A DNA stretch of 64,000 bases. Source: Ilyomonas sp964249755. GTDB taxonomy: Bacteria > Bacteroidota > Bacteroidia > Chitinophagales > Chitinophagaceae. Numbering within the stretch: the first letter of the stretch is position 1; every line of letters begins with the position of its first letter. The stretch is taken from NCBI GenBank assembly GCA_964249755.1, contig CAXUDB010000006.1, positions 16,849 through 80,848 of the forward strand, in the 5' to 3' direction. Shown here one piece after another: positions 45,885 to 54,682 of this stretch. Position numbers and translations under genes: made by a program. The notes beneath the pieces were generated by a model. That model saw only the letters and a list, made by a program, of their open reading frames with translations. It had not been told where the DNA came from and ran no database searches.

Positions 45885-47723
45885 GTGAAGAAACTAATTT
45901 TAATTGCTTTCCTTTTTTTATACTGCTACAGTTTTTGCCAATCTTCATACCTGCCTCACGGATTTAGAAAATATGTCACAGACCATTGTCTAATTTGTAA
46001 TAAAAAGCCTGCTGACTCGGTAAAGTTTATCTATATAAATAACCAGACAACAAATGCTGATATCAGTTTTCATAACTGCCATGTGTTTTATTATAAAGGC
46101 ACTGAAGATTCAGCCTATAAATATGCCTTGTATACATTGTCTTTATTAAAAACAAGCAGAGGTGACAAAAGAAATGTTGCTGCTAAAATCATTAATGCAA
46201 AAATTCTATACAGTAAGAATCTGTTAACCCAATCTTTAACTGAATTCCTGAACATCTCCGGAGATTCTCTTTTAGAAGCTGATGTAAAAAGTTACCTAGA
46301 TATCAATATCGGATCTATCTATGCTGACCTAGAAGACTATACGCACGCCATACCTTATCTGGAAAGTGCGATCAACAAACACAGCCTGAAGGATAGCATT
46401 AGTTTACGAATTGCATATAACAATATCGGTCTTTGTTATTTATGTTTAAAAAAAATAAAAAAGGCTGAATATTTTTTTGACAAAAGCATTACTGTGGCAA
46501 AGCGGTTGAGGGATACTTTAGGGTTAGCATACTTATATACAAACATAGCCAACCAATATTACGAACAGTACCAGGATCAACTTGCCATAAAATACTTTAC
46601 AGCTGCTTTGCATTATGCTCTTTCGAGTAAAGATTTTGTAATAAAACAGATTGCTTATCAGAACATGGCAGTGATTTCCGAAAATAAAAAGGATTACAAG
46701 TCAGCTGTGGCTTATCGGAAGTTTTATGAGGAACAGCATGATAGTCTTTACAATCGTGATAATGTATGGGGCACGGCAGAAGAGAAAAATAAACTTGATT
46801 CGCAATTGCATGCACGTGAAGTGGAACTGGCTGTTCAAAAGAACAAATTACAGGGTTTGGAATTGGACAAACAAAGAGGAAATTTTTTCATAGCTCTTTG
46901 CGCTTCCCTTGCATTCCTGTCCTTTTTTCTTTTTGCTTACTATGGTTACCGGCAAAAGAACAAGCAGAACACAATTATTACGGTGCAGCGCGAACAACTG
47001 AATGCATTAAATCATACAAAAGACCAATTGTTTTCTGTGGTGGCACATGACCTGAGAACGCCGGTGCAAACATTGAGGGTAACATTAAATAAACTAAAGA
47101 AAGCTTTACACAATCAAAATATCAGTGAGGCAGAGCAAGTATCAATCGACATAGAAAATATTTCAAATGGAACATACTCGTTGTTAAACAACTTGCTTTA
47201 CTGGGCGCTGAGCCAAACGGGACAGCTACATCTTAGCAATCATAAGCTGAACATGGGCCGAGTTGTAAGACAGGTGTTGTTTGATTATGAGCCTGTAGCG
47301 GCTGCCAAACAGATTAAACTGGAAAACCGTGTAAACGAAAGTTTACATTGCAGCGGGGATATAAATACAGTGAAAGTTATACTTCGCAACCTGGTGGATA
47401 ATGCGATTAAATTTTCGGAACCAAACACAGATGTGACGATTTTGGGAGAGGAGAACGAAAAGGAATGTATTATATCGGTAACTGATAAGGGGGAGGGAAT
47501 AGATAATAGTGTAATACAAGCTTTGAAAGACAGTACCATAAAACGAGTGAGCAAAGGGCAAGCGGGGGTGCAAAGTACCGGTATTGGCTTGTGGCTGGTG
47601 AAAACGATGACAGAGAGAAATGGCGGCAGCCTGCATATAGAAAGGCAAATAAAGGGAACTAAAATTAATATACACTTACCTCTATACCGAAACCATGAAC
47701 AAACCGCGGATACTTATTGTTGA
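45885..47723 (+). CDS. TPR-type sensor histidine kinase
   Basis: 612 residues. Signal peptide (KKLILIAFLFLYCYSFCQ), about six TPR repeats in the periplasmic part (IAYNNIGLCYLCLKKIKKAE, LAYLYTNIANQYYEQYQDQL, IAYQNMAVISENKKDYKSAV), one membrane helix (FIALCASLAFLSFFLFAYYG, about 325-345), a coiled coil, HisKA with LFSVVAHDLRTPVQTLRVTL (phospho-His at about residue 387), and HATPase with LRNLVDNAIKFSEP, DKGEGID and TGIGLWLVKTM. Complete. Starts at GTG 45885; the sequence GGAGGTG around it overlaps the start codon itself. Its stop overlaps the regulator gene by 29 bases, a normal coupling for cognate partners. Confidence 0.93.
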   Translation: MKKLILIAFLFLYCYSFCQSSYLPHGFRKYVTDHCLICNKKPADSVKFIYINNQTTNADISFHNCHVFYYKGTEDSAYKYALYTLSLLKTSRGDKRNVAAKIINAKILYSKNLLTQSLTEFLNISGDSLLEADVKSYLDINIGSIYADLEDYTHAIPYLESAINKHSLKDSISLRIAYNNIGLCYLCLKKIKKAEYFFDKSITVAKRLRDTLGLAYLYTNIANQYYEQYQDQLAIKYFTAALHYALSSKDFVIKQIAYQNMAVISENKKDYKSAVAYRKFYEEQHDSLYNRDNVWGTAEEKNKLDSQLHAREVELAVQKNKLQGLELDKQRGNFFIALCASLAFLSFFLFAYYGYRQKNKQNTIITVQREQLNALNHTKDQLFSVVAHDLRTPVQTLRVTLNKLKKALHNQNISEAEQVSIDIENISNGTYSLLNNLLYWALSQTGQLHLSNHKLNMGRVVRQVLFDYEPVAAAKQIKLENRVNESLHCSGDINTVKVILRNLVDNAIKFSEPNTDVTILGEENEKECIISVTDKGEGIDNSVIQALKDSTIKRVSKGQAGVQSTGIGLWLVKTMTERNGGSLHIERQIKGTKINIHLPLYRNHEQTADTYC

Positions 47724-48411
47724 AGACCATGCGGAAGAAGCAGCCTATCTCCAAAAAGCACTGACAGAATCCGAATACGAAGTAGCCGGAATTGCGGGTG
47801 ATATAACAAGGGCTTATGAATTATATCTTAACAAGCGTCCCCACCTGTGCGTGGTAGATATCTACCTCAATGGAAAGCCGGATGGAGTAGCATTCGCGCA
47901 AAAGATCAGTGATTGTGGCGAGAGTGTTCCTATCGTTTTTCTGACCGGCAACTATGATGCGATCACTTTTTACCTTGCTAAAACCACGAACCCGCACAGC
48001 TACCTTTTAAAACCTTATAATCCTTTGGAATTACAATATGCAATAGAGCTGGCGATGGATAAAATAAGGAGCGCACCCATACAGGAATCGGATACGCTTT
48101 TTATTAAAAGGGCAAATGCGATGACGAAGGTGAACATCCATGATATCAAATATATTGAAGTGGATGGCAAGTACAGTAAGATCGTTTGTGCGAATGAGAA
48201 GTTTTTGATTCAACAGCCGTTGAAGGAGCTGCAACTGCAGTTACCGTCTACCCTATTCTCAAGAATACACAGGAACTATATCGTAAACATTGAAGGAGTG
48301 ACCAAGATAGATACAATCAGTAATGAAGTGCTGTTCAAGGATGGAACGTCATTATTTTTTAGCCGGAGATATCTGGATAATTTGCTTGATTACTTTAAAG
48401 TGCTGAAGTAA
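47695..48411 (+). CDS. LytTR-family response regulator
   Basis: 238 residues: receiver domain ILIVEDHAEEAAYLQKALTE with phospho-acceptor D55 in LCVVDIYLNG, conserved T in VFLTGN and K in LLKPYNP; LytTR DNA-binding domain from about residue 140 (DTLFIKRANAMTKVNIHDIK, YIEVDGKYSKIVCANEKFLI, LFSRIHRNYIVNIEGVTKID). Partner of the preceding kinase by overlap and domain content. Likely binds the phased repeats upstream of 44905. Confidence 0.93.
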   Translation: MNKPRILIVEDHAEEAAYLQKALTESEYEVAGIAGDITRAYELYLNKRPHLCVVDIYLNGKPDGVAFAQKISDCGESVPIVFLTGNYDAITFYLAKTTNPHSYLLKPYNPLELQYAIELAMDKIRSAPIQESDTLFIKRANAMTKVNIHDIKYIEVDGKYSKIVCANEKFLIQQPLKELQLQLPSTLFSRIHRNYIVNIEGVTKIDTISNEVLFKDGTSLFFSRRYLDNLLDYFKVLK

Positions 48412-48446
48412 ATAGTGCAGATAAATAATAACCATTCTGAAGAAGC

Positions 48447-48484
48447 GGCTGTATGTAAGGACTAGTTCAGGCAAACATACAGCC
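48447..48484. terminator. Hairpin after the LytTR operon
   Basis: Perfect 10-bp stem GGCTGTATGT/ACATACAGCC with an 18-base loop, 35 bases after the regulator stop. No poly-T tail, so a terminator only by position. Confidence 0.5.
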
Positions 48485-48757
48485 ACTACTAACTATTTCT
48501 ACAGGATGGGTTTTATACAGACCGGTACAAAGGCTTGCTGAGGCTGGAACTAATAGCGATGTTGAATTATAAGGAGAGATGATTTTAGCAAAAGCTACTA
48601 TAGAGAAGTAGCGCAGGCAAAGCCGTATTCCAGGTGAGAACAAACTACGATGAGTAAGGTGAGGAATTCGTTTAATTAAATAACTGATGTCGGGCAGAAG
48701 GGATCATTAAAATAACGGATTGTCAACTTTATATTGATCAACCCCTTGCCGAACATA

Positions 48758-48784
48758 TTAGCAGGCAGCGAGCCGTTGGCTGCA
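48758..48784 (+). repeat. Right-end half of an attC-like element
   Basis: The 27 bases starting TTAGCAGGCAGCG and ending GTTGGCTGCA match the right end of the element at 60486-60512 at 24 positions. No clear left arm is visible upstream, so this is a solo or diverged copy. It lies 35 bases before the globin gene, where the other elements also sit relative to their genes. Confidence 0.5.
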
Positions 48785-48819
48785 GGTTTTCTGGTCGCTA
48801 ACCACAAATAAATTTCATT

Positions 48820-49291
48820 ATGAATACTCCGGAAAATAAAAACGAAACCATTTATGAGCATGCAGGTGGTTGGGACGCATTATAAACATGTCCAGATTTT
48901 TTACCGTTCCTGTTTGGCAGACCCTGTATTGCAACCGCTGTTTGGAACGGAAGAACAACCGGGACACGTTGAGAAATTCACAGCGTTTACCGCAGAGACT
49001 TTTGGAGGCGCTAACGAATTCACAGAAAAAATGGGTGGATTTATGCACCTGATTGACGTTCATCGTGGCTTTAAAATAAACGAACAGCAACGGCAACGGT
49101 TTGTTGATTTATATATGATTGCAGCCGACAAAGCAGGACTTCCAACAGATAAACCTTTTCGTGACGCATTGAAATCACACGTTGACTTCGGTTCGCATGT
49201 AGCGACACAAAACTCAAATGCAAATTCAGACGAAGAACTGCATCCGTTGCGGCAAGTGCCGAAATGGACTTGGAACCAGGACGAAAAATAA
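48820..49291 (+). pseudogene. Truncated-hemoglobin (bacterial globin) gene with a frameshift
   Basis: The sequence begins MNTPENKNETIYEHAGGWDA at ATG 48820, the normal start of group II truncated hemoglobins. At about 48881 one extra base shifts the frame, after which KHVQIFYRSCLADPVLQPLF, ETFGGANEFTEKMGGFMHLI, DVHRGFKINEQQRQRFVDLY and PFRDALKSHVDFGSHVA follow to stop 49291. The proximal His region and the MGGFMHL motif are intact. As written the product is cut after 21 residues; translation from an internal ATG (48854) would lack helix A. Confidence 0.82.
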
Positions 49292-49504
49292 ACCTGCAGC
49301 CGATCAATGGCACAGTTCAAAGAATTACAGTCGAAACCGCCGGCTTTACAAGCAAGAGGTACCTTGTTATAAAGCTGCCATGTCTGATGGAAGAGTATTG
49401 TTTTGGAACTGCAGGGTGAAGAGTTGGTTTGGCGGCTTATCTCGGGTGAAATAACGACAGAAATGGAAGCCATCGGAGACATGACAAGGGAGCGCTATCA
49501 GTAA
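49264..49504 (+). pseudogene. 81-residue unknown protein gene, copy 1, with two frameshifts
   Basis: Starts MDLEPGRKINLQPINGTVQR at ATG 49264, overlapping the globin stop. Compared with copy 2 (58105-58350) it needs one shift before KQEVPCYKAAMSDGRVLF and one in a T run (TTTT versus TTTTT) before ELQGEELVWRLISGEITTEM, to stop 49502-49504. With both corrected it would encode a full-length homologue. Family unknown. Confidence 0.75.
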
Positions 49505-49640
49505 ACTTTATTGATCGGTTTGTATCCCCACAACCGAAATAAATATTGTCTGGTGAGAGCACGAAATATCGGAAAAATCTGCTTTCATTGTGCATGCAGT
49601 TTGAAAGCACAAGGTGCGTATATTTGGGAGTTATGCGTCA
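49264..49640 (+). repeat. Duplicated module copy 1: 81-residue gene plus 3' flank
   Basis: Matches 58105-58480 in the coding part and about 130 bases beyond the stop, including ACTTTATTGATCGGTTTGTA and GGTGAGAGCAC and GCGTATATTTG. Same orientation, 8.8 kb apart. The conserved non-coding 3' part is unexplained. Confidence 0.75.
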
Positions 49641-49689
49641 TACGGTGACACAACTATGTTGTGATGAACCAATTTATAAGTTTGCAAAG

Positions 49690-50463
49690 ATGAAAGACAA
49701 ACAATGGTATGAAGAGTTGTTTGAGAACTATGGAGAGAAGTATGATTCAGAAGGTTTCGTAGGCGGCACAATAGGAGAATGCAATTTCATTGTTACTGAA
49801 ATAAATGAAAACAAAGGGTTGAGAATATTAGATGTCGGGTGTGGCACAGGAAGACATTCTATAGAATTAGCTAAGCGAGGTTACTCGGTAGTAGGCATAG
49901 ACTTATCACACTCGCTTCTTGCTAAAGCCAGAGAAAAAGCTATTCAGGGCAATCTTTCTATTCCTTTTCTACAACATGATGCCAGACAGTTGCCTTTCCG
50001 TGAGGAATTCGATGTAGCAATTATGCTTTGTGAAGGAGGCTTTCCGCTGATGGAAACAGACGAAATGAACTTTGACATTTTGAAAAACGTGACCCGATCA
50101 CTAACCGCTAAGGGTAAGTTCATCTTTACTACATTAAACGGTCTGTTTCCTTTATTTCATTCTGTAGAAGCTTTTTTTTCGTCCCAAACTGCATCAGAGA
50201 AGGGAATTGCTACTTATCACGATAACCAATTTGACCTGATGACGCTTAGAGATATAAAAACCGTTGAGGTAGAAGATGATTTGGGTAACAAGAAAGCACT
50301 TCAATCAAATGAAAGATATTATGTGCCCAGTGAAATATCCTGGTTATTGAAATCGCTTGGCTATAGAAAAGTTGAAATATTTGGTGCTAAGCTTGGCGCG
50401 TTTTCAAGAAGCGATAAGTTATCTACCACTGATTTTGAAATGCTGGTTATTGCTGACAAATGA
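49690..50463 (+). CDS. Class I SAM-dependent methyltransferase
   Basis: 257 residues. Rossmann SAM-binding motif I LRILDVGCGTGRHSIELAKR, motif II YSVVGIDLSHSLLAKAREKA, then QHDARQLPFREEFDVAIMLC (motif III-IV). Substrate not predictable; soluble. The frame opens at 49546, but ATG 49690 (MKDKQWYEELFENYGEKYDS) is the usual family start. The gene starts 50 bases after the duplicated 3' flank and ends inside the left arm of the palindromic element at 50466. Confidence 0.9.
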   Translation: MKDKQWYEELFENYGEKYDSEGFVGGTIGECNFIVTEINENKGLRILDVGCGTGRHSIELAKRGYSVVGIDLSHSLLAKAREKAIQGNLSIPFLQHDARQLPFREEFDVAIMLCEGGFPLMETDEMNFDILKNVTRSLTAKGKFIFTTLNGLFPLFHSVEAFFSSQTASEKGIATYHDNQFDLMTLRDIKTVEVEDDLGNKKALQSNERYYVPSEISWLLKSLGYRKVEIFGAKLGAFSRSDKLSTTDFEMLVIADK

Positions 50464-50465
50464 GT

Positions 50466-50608
50466 ACGAACGCACAACAAAAGGCTTTCTGCTATGCTGG
50501 CTGACACCTCAAACTTCATTATTTGTAATTCTATTTATCTTGAGTAAGTTATTCGGCTGACGGAATTCTATTACCAGCACAGCAGAAAGCCGAAACTGTT
50601 AGCGGCAA
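50466..50608 (+). repeat. attC-like imperfect palindrome, element 1
   Basis: Left arm GGCTTTCTGCTATGCTGG (50483-50500) and right arm CCAGCACAGCAGAAAGCC (50574-50591) pair at 17 of 18 positions across a 73-base loop. Outside the arms stand CGCACAACA on the left and TGTTAGCGGCA on the right. An internal CGGCTGACGGAA ... ACCAG motif is shared with element 4. Sits between the methyltransferase and the 232-residue gene. Confidence 0.75.
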
Positions 50609-50625
50609 AATCAATAATACACATT

Positions 50626-51324
50626 ATGTCTGGAGGAGGAATGATTGATGTTTACTTAGACAACGATGATGATACGTTTATCACTTCATACAACAATAAA
50701 ATATCGTATACTAAATTTAAAAAACAGTTTTTAGAAATTTGTAGTTCACATCATTCGGGAAATAAAGCGTCTGTTTTTGCTTTTATTATTTATGATTATA
50801 GCGACTCACAAATAAGAAAAATACTACGCGACTCCGACTATTGGACTGCTTTGCATCATTTGTCAGGAGATTATATAACAATATTTGGCTTTTATGAAAA
50901 ACAAGCTAAAGCACGAATAAAGAAAAATTTATCTGAAAATTCACAAATATCGAACGGTTTAAAACATAAAGCAAATGCAGACTTAAGTGTGAATTATGCA
51001 GAAATCTTAAAGACATACTTTGGAACTTTGGAATTTTCCTCTCCTTCAATGCTTATTTTTCAGGTAAATCAACAAAGAATAATCGATTACTTCTTTGTTG
51101 CACTTAAAGAGGAAAAAATGGAAAATGGATTTATTGAAATAAAAAAAGTCATACAAGATGCAGTAGATGCAATAAAAGAAATCTCACCAGAAAACAAAAA
51201 GAATTTTCAAGAAATATTTAATATGGTGGAAATAAATATTGATTCATCGCTATCTTGGAATAAGTATAAAAAAAGAGTGACAAAAGCTATAAATTTAATC
51301 AGCTTTCTTTCAATTTTCAAATAA
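50626..51324 (+). CDS. Unknown 232-residue protein, cassette gene
   Basis: No signal or membrane segments. Opens MSGGGMIDVYLDNDDDTFIT; a lysine-rich, AT-rich gene with segments VFAFIIYDYSDSQIRKILRD, HHLSGDYITIFGFYEKQAKA, NYAEILKTYFGTLEF and a helical C-terminus (IKKVIQDAVDAIKEISPENK). Lower GC than the neighbours, consistent with recent acquisition. Its ATG is 18 bases after element 1, and a TGCCGCTAAC end begins 4 bases after its stop. Neighbour of the TIR gene, so a defence function is possible but unsupported. Confidence 0.65.
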   Translation: MSGGGMIDVYLDNDDDTFITSYNNKISYTKFKKQFLEICSSHHSGNKASVFAFIIYDYSDSQIRKILRDSDYWTALHHLSGDYITIFGFYEKQAKARIKKNLSENSQISNGLKHKANADLSVNYAEILKTYFGTLEFSSPSMLIFQVNQQRIIDYFFVALKEEKMENGFIEIKKVIQDAVDAIKEISPENKKNFQEIFNMVEINIDSSLSWNKYKKRVTKAINLISFLSIFK

Positions 51325-51327
51325 TTC

Positions 51328-51427
51328 TGCCGCTAACAATAGGATTGCCAATGATGGGACGGGACGATGGAGCAATCGGCAGCATATCGCTATTCAGCTT
51401 GTATTCTATGTTCTTCAAGGTGTTAGC
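51328..51427 (+). repeat. attC-like element 2 (left end clear, right end doubtful)
   Basis: TGCCGCTAAC at 51328-51337 right after the gene's stop; inner GATTGC ... GCAATC pairing near 51344-51376; a GTTAGC at 51422-51427 may be the right end. The same DNA also reads on the reverse strand as a peptide PYYPFFKVRFANT (see 63319), so element and gene remnant may overlap. Confidence 0.4.
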
Positions 51428-51529
51428 AAAGCGCACCTTGAAGAAAGGATAATAAGGTTCTCTGAATCTTTCATTTATAACATGTCCTAATCATTTCTGG
51501 GAATTTTAAGAAACTCCAACAACATAGCC

Positions 51530-52453
51530 ATGCCGAAGACAATTTTCCTAAGCCACAATACGAAGGATAAAGTGCTTGCTGAGATTATCGCAGATACGAT
51601 AAAACAAGTTTCAATCGAACAAGTTCAGGCTTGGTTCTCTTCAGATGATAGAATAGGTGGTGGTCTTCCTGCGGGTGCTAAATGGTATCAGGAAATTCAT
51701 GATAAAATAGAAAGCAGTGAATTTGTAATTGTTTTGCTTACACAGAACAGCATAGACAGGCCTTGGGTTTACTACGAAACTGGAGTCGGAATAGGAGCAA
51801 ACAAGAAGGTTGTTTCCGTATGTGTGGGCATAAAACGGGAAGACATAAAATCACCTCTTAATGAACTGCAAGCCTATCAACTGACAGATCAAAATTCTTA
51901 TGAGGAATTCTTAGGAAGAACGTTAGAGTTATTTGGATTTCCTCTAGATAAGGAGAACTTTAAAATACCGATTGAAAAGTCTATTTTAAGAATAATCAAC
52001 CATAAATTTGAAAAGGTGTCTAAGCATGAGATAGATATAGAAGATGTTGTTGAACGTTTCAAATCGCATGTAGACCGAAAATTTAAAAATTACGCTTTTC
52101 CTGTTGTTGCTAAACGGGTCAAAAATCAATCGGTTGAAAACGAGGAAACACATTCGATAAAATTCAAACTACAATTTCGTAATGATAACCGGGAGTTTAT
52201 AATAGAAATAACGGACTCGGACACATTTCAAACAGTGACAAACAATATCTATTTCAACTTTAAGGATATCATGGAAATCTTTACCTACTTGGAGAAGTGG
52301 GTTATCATTGACAACAAAACTAAAAATCTTATAGTCATAAGAGAAGTAGCCGATCGAATTCCTGCAAAATGCATCTTTCTAAGAGATCGGGATTATACGA
52401 TCAAGCAACTATCAAAACCATATTCGCCATCAGACAGCAAGCCTAGGCTATAA
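51530..52453 (+). CDS. TIR-domain protein with unknown C-terminal domain
   Basis: 307 residues, soluble. N-terminal TIR domain (about 1-140): TIFLSHNTKDKVLAEIIADT (beta-A, box 1), VQAWFSSDDRIGGGLPAGAK, ESSEFVIVLLTQNSIDRPWV, then YYETGVGIGANKKVVSVCVG. E83 in WVYYETG is in the position of the NADase catalytic Glu. The C-terminal 150 residues (HKFEKVSKHEIDIEDVVERF, RFRDNREFIIEITDS-type beta part, FNFKDIMEIFTYLEKWVIID) are unrecognised. TIR-fused proteins act in bacterial antiviral defence by NAD depletion or signalling; here the gene stands alone in a cassette context. Confidence 0.88.
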   Translation: MPKTIFLSHNTKDKVLAEIIADTIKQVSIEQVQAWFSSDDRIGGGLPAGAKWYQEIHDKIESSEFVIVLLTQNSIDRPWVYYETGVGIGANKKVVSVCVGIKREDIKSPLNELQAYQLTDQNSYEEFLGRTLELFGFPLDKENFKIPIEKSILRIINHKFEKVSKHEIDIEDVVERFKSHVDRKFKNYAFPVVAKRVKNQSVENEETHSIKFKLQFRNDNREFIIEITDSDTFQTVTNNIYFNFKDIMEIFTYLEKWVIIDNKTKNLIVIREVADRIPAKCIFLRDRDYTIKQLSKPYSPSDSKPRL

Positions 52454-52817
52454 CTTTTACCCGTTTCTTCCAGGGGTTACAACAACCTCAATTCAGTATA
52501 GTTTCTCCTTCAGTGTAAATGAAATCTATGCTGTTCTTCTGGTGTAGTTTTCAACTACATTCCTTTTTTATCTTTACTTTTTCAAACTCTCTCTGTAGAC
52601 GAAAAGGATTCATAAGATGCAATGGATTCACCTTAGCTTGTCACCCATTCTCTTCTCCACTGCCTGCCTTCTCACTTTTCAAACACGAATGGTTGCCAAC
52701 TTCGCTGAGCCTTATGTGCGACATACTTCACTGAGTTAGGGCACTTGCTGTTGTGAGAAATGGGTTTCTGTAGTGTTCGGTAAGGTTGCTATAGGTGTGG
52801 ATGAAGACAGGTGATTG
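52454..52817. other. Intergenic region with a GTAGTTTTCAACTAC dyad
   Basis: No gene. Contains the 15-bp near-palindrome annotated at 52544 and reverse-strand peptide traces VVENYTRRTA. Otherwise nothing recognised. Confidence 0.4.
52544..52558. repeat. Dispersed 15-bp dyad, copy 1
   Basis: GTAGTTTTCAACTAC, arms GTAGTT/AACTAC around TTC. Exact copy at 63461-63475 and one- to three-base variants at 58018 and 61832. Confidence 0.6.
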
Positions 52818-52858
52818 AATGAAACAGGCAGCTCTCTTTGGGAGCCGCCTGTTTCATT
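52818..52858. terminator. Strong terminator after the delta-60 gene
   Basis: Perfect 12-bp outer stem AATGAAACAGGC/GCCTGTTTCATT plus inner GCTC/GAGC, 23 bases beyond the reverse-strand stop. A/T-rich arm ends make it work in both directions. Confidence 0.85.
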
Positions 52859-52881
52859 ATTGTGAATGTGTGATGTTGTGT

Positions 52882-54642
52882 TTATTCTTTAACGAAGGGG
52901 TGTGTGGTAATGTTGCCACCGCTTTGCACTTTGAGGAGGTAGTTGCCGGGTTTGAGGGTGGAAGCATTAATGGATACGCTGCCACCGTTTGCTGTTGTGC
53001 TGGTGCGGACGTTGCCGGAGAAATCGGTAACGGTGATGTTTGTTTTGCTATCGGTGGATAAGCCTTGAATCTGTAGGGTGTTGCGGACTGGGTTGGGGAA
53101 GAGTTTGATGGCGGCTTCGCTACCGATAGCAATACTGTTGGACAGGCTTCGTCCGCCGTCTTTGGCGGTGGCGGCTACTCTGTACAACGCATTGTCGTTA
53201 GCTGTTGCTTCTTCGTAAGAAAGAGAAGACTGATGGGCGTTGTACAGCTTTGCTACTGGTTGGTAGGTGATGCCACCATCTGTACTTTTTTGTACGGTGT
53301 AATAACGCACATTATTATCTCCCTGCCAGGTGATGCCATGGTGTTGGAGCCAGCGGCGGATGCGGGTGATGATTTGCTGCCGGCGGCTGATGTCGTTGTT
53401 GTAGCGGGCAAGCAAGTAGCTATCAGACCCCAACGCCTCGTTGAAGTAGCTGCCTCCTTGTACGATCTTTCCATCCGCCTGCAAAAGGGCGCAGGTAGTA
53501 CCAGCATCTCCTTCGCCGAAGGCAGTGGTTTGTTTACCATTTACGGCAAAAGAAGAGTCTATCGAGCCATCATCATTCAAGCGGCTTAGGGCAAGATAGC
53601 CTCTTGATAGCGCATAGTTGTAGGCATTCCCCGACAGGAGAATTTTACCATCGGATTGCGGAAGAAGAGTAGCGACAGCAGAACCTTCGTTTTCAAAAAG
53701 CACAAATGTTTTCCCCTTTGTGCCGAAGCTGTTGTCCAGGGTGCCATCCGGGTTGTAACGCAGAATAGCCATGTGTCCAATATAGTCTGATCCGGTAGAG
53801 TAGCCACCCATAACAATCCTGCCATCCGCCTGCACAACTATATCGCCGGGTTGGTCGTGCCCGTTAACTCCCGGGAAGCCCTGCGTTACCACTGTACCAC
53901 CGCTGCCAAAAGTTTCATCCAGGCTGCCATCAGGGTTATAGCGGCTTAAGGCAAAGTCTTGCTCATAGTAGCCACCTCCAAAAGTGTTGCCGGTCAGGAG
54001 TATCTTACCATCTTTTTGAACGGCTATTCTGGCGTTAAATCCCACTATGGTATTGAGCACCCGCCCCGTGCCGCCAAACTTACTGTCGAACACACCATTA
54101 GAAGAGATGTGGCAGAGGGAAGAAGATGGCGTAGCTGAGCCAGCTACGATGATGCTGCTATCCGGAGCCAGTGCGATTCTGTTGAATTGAGTTTGATCGT
54201 TGGTGCTGGGAATGCGTGCCACGCCGTTCTCCCCAAAGGAAGAATCTACTTTGCCATCCGGCTGGTAACGGCCTACTGCATAACTATTCGGATTGATACC
54301 ATCATACACGATGCCTATAACCAATATTTTATCATCCGGTTGTAATACCATATCGAAGCAGGAAACATTGCCAAAAAGAAAACCATTGGTTCCAAAAGAA
54401 GAATCTAGTGTGCCGTCAAGCTGGAAGCGGGCAATGTTACCTTTGGCATTGAAGTTAGAATCGTTGTAGCCGCCTGCCGACACTAATTTGCCATTCGTTT
54501 GCTGAGCAACAGCGTTGTGAATACTGAATCCATTATCCGCTACGAATCCATTATTTCCGAAGGTAACATCCAGTGTTCCGGGCTGGCTGTAGCAGATGCC
54601 AAAGAGAAGCACTGCGATAGAGAAGAATAGAAGTTGTTTCAT
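52882..54642 (-). CDS. Delta-60 repeat protein with T9SS type A sorting domain
   Basis: 586 residues. Signal peptide MKQLLFFSIAVLLFGICYSQ, then about seven delta-60 repeats: LDGTLDSSFGTNG, YQPDGKVDSSFGENG, YNPDGSLDETFGSGG, YNPDGTLDNSFGTKG, LNDDGSIDSSFAVNG, each followed by a VQxDGKIxxxG strand. The C-terminus has the type IX sorting signal (AIKLFPNPVRNTLQIQG ... SINASTLKPGNYLLKVQSGG). Surface or secreted protein. The frame opens at 54810, but ATG 54642 is the natural start. Reverse strand, in the middle of an otherwise forward array. Confidence 0.93.
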   Translation of the reverse strand: MKQLLFFSIAVLLFGICYSQPGTLDVTFGNNGFVADNGFSIHNAVAQQTNGKLVSAGGYNDSNFNAKGNIARFQLDGTLDSSFGTNGFLFGNVSCFDMVLQPDDKILVIGIVYDGINPNSYAVGRYQPDGKVDSSFGENGVARIPSTNDQTQFNRIALAPDSSIIVAGSATPSSSLCHISSNGVFDSKFGGTGRVLNTIVGFNARIAVQKDGKILLTGNTFGGGYYEQDFALSRYNPDGSLDETFGSGGTVVTQGFPGVNGHDQPGDIVVQADGRIVMGGYSTGSDYIGHMAILRYNPDGTLDNSFGTKGKTFVLFENEGSAVATLLPQSDGKILLSGNAYNYALSRGYLALSRLNDDGSIDSSFAVNGKQTTAFGEGDAGTTCALLQADGKIVQGGSYFNEALGSDSYLLARYNNDISRRQQIITRIRRWLQHHGITWQGDNNVRYYTVQKSTDGGITYQPVAKLYNAHQSSLSYEEATANDNALYRVAATAKDGGRSLSNSIAIGSEAAIKLFPNPVRNTLQIQGLSTDSKTNITVTDFSGNVRTSTTANGGSVSINASTLKPGNYLLKVQSGGNITTHPFVKE

Positions 54643-54682
54643 GGTTTTGTATAGTTTAAAAAGTAAAAAACTGGTTTGTAAG

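Noticed and set aside
49546..49689. N-terminal extension of the methyltransferase
   Set aside because: It lies in the duplicated 3' flank of the 81-residue gene, which is non-coding in the other copy.
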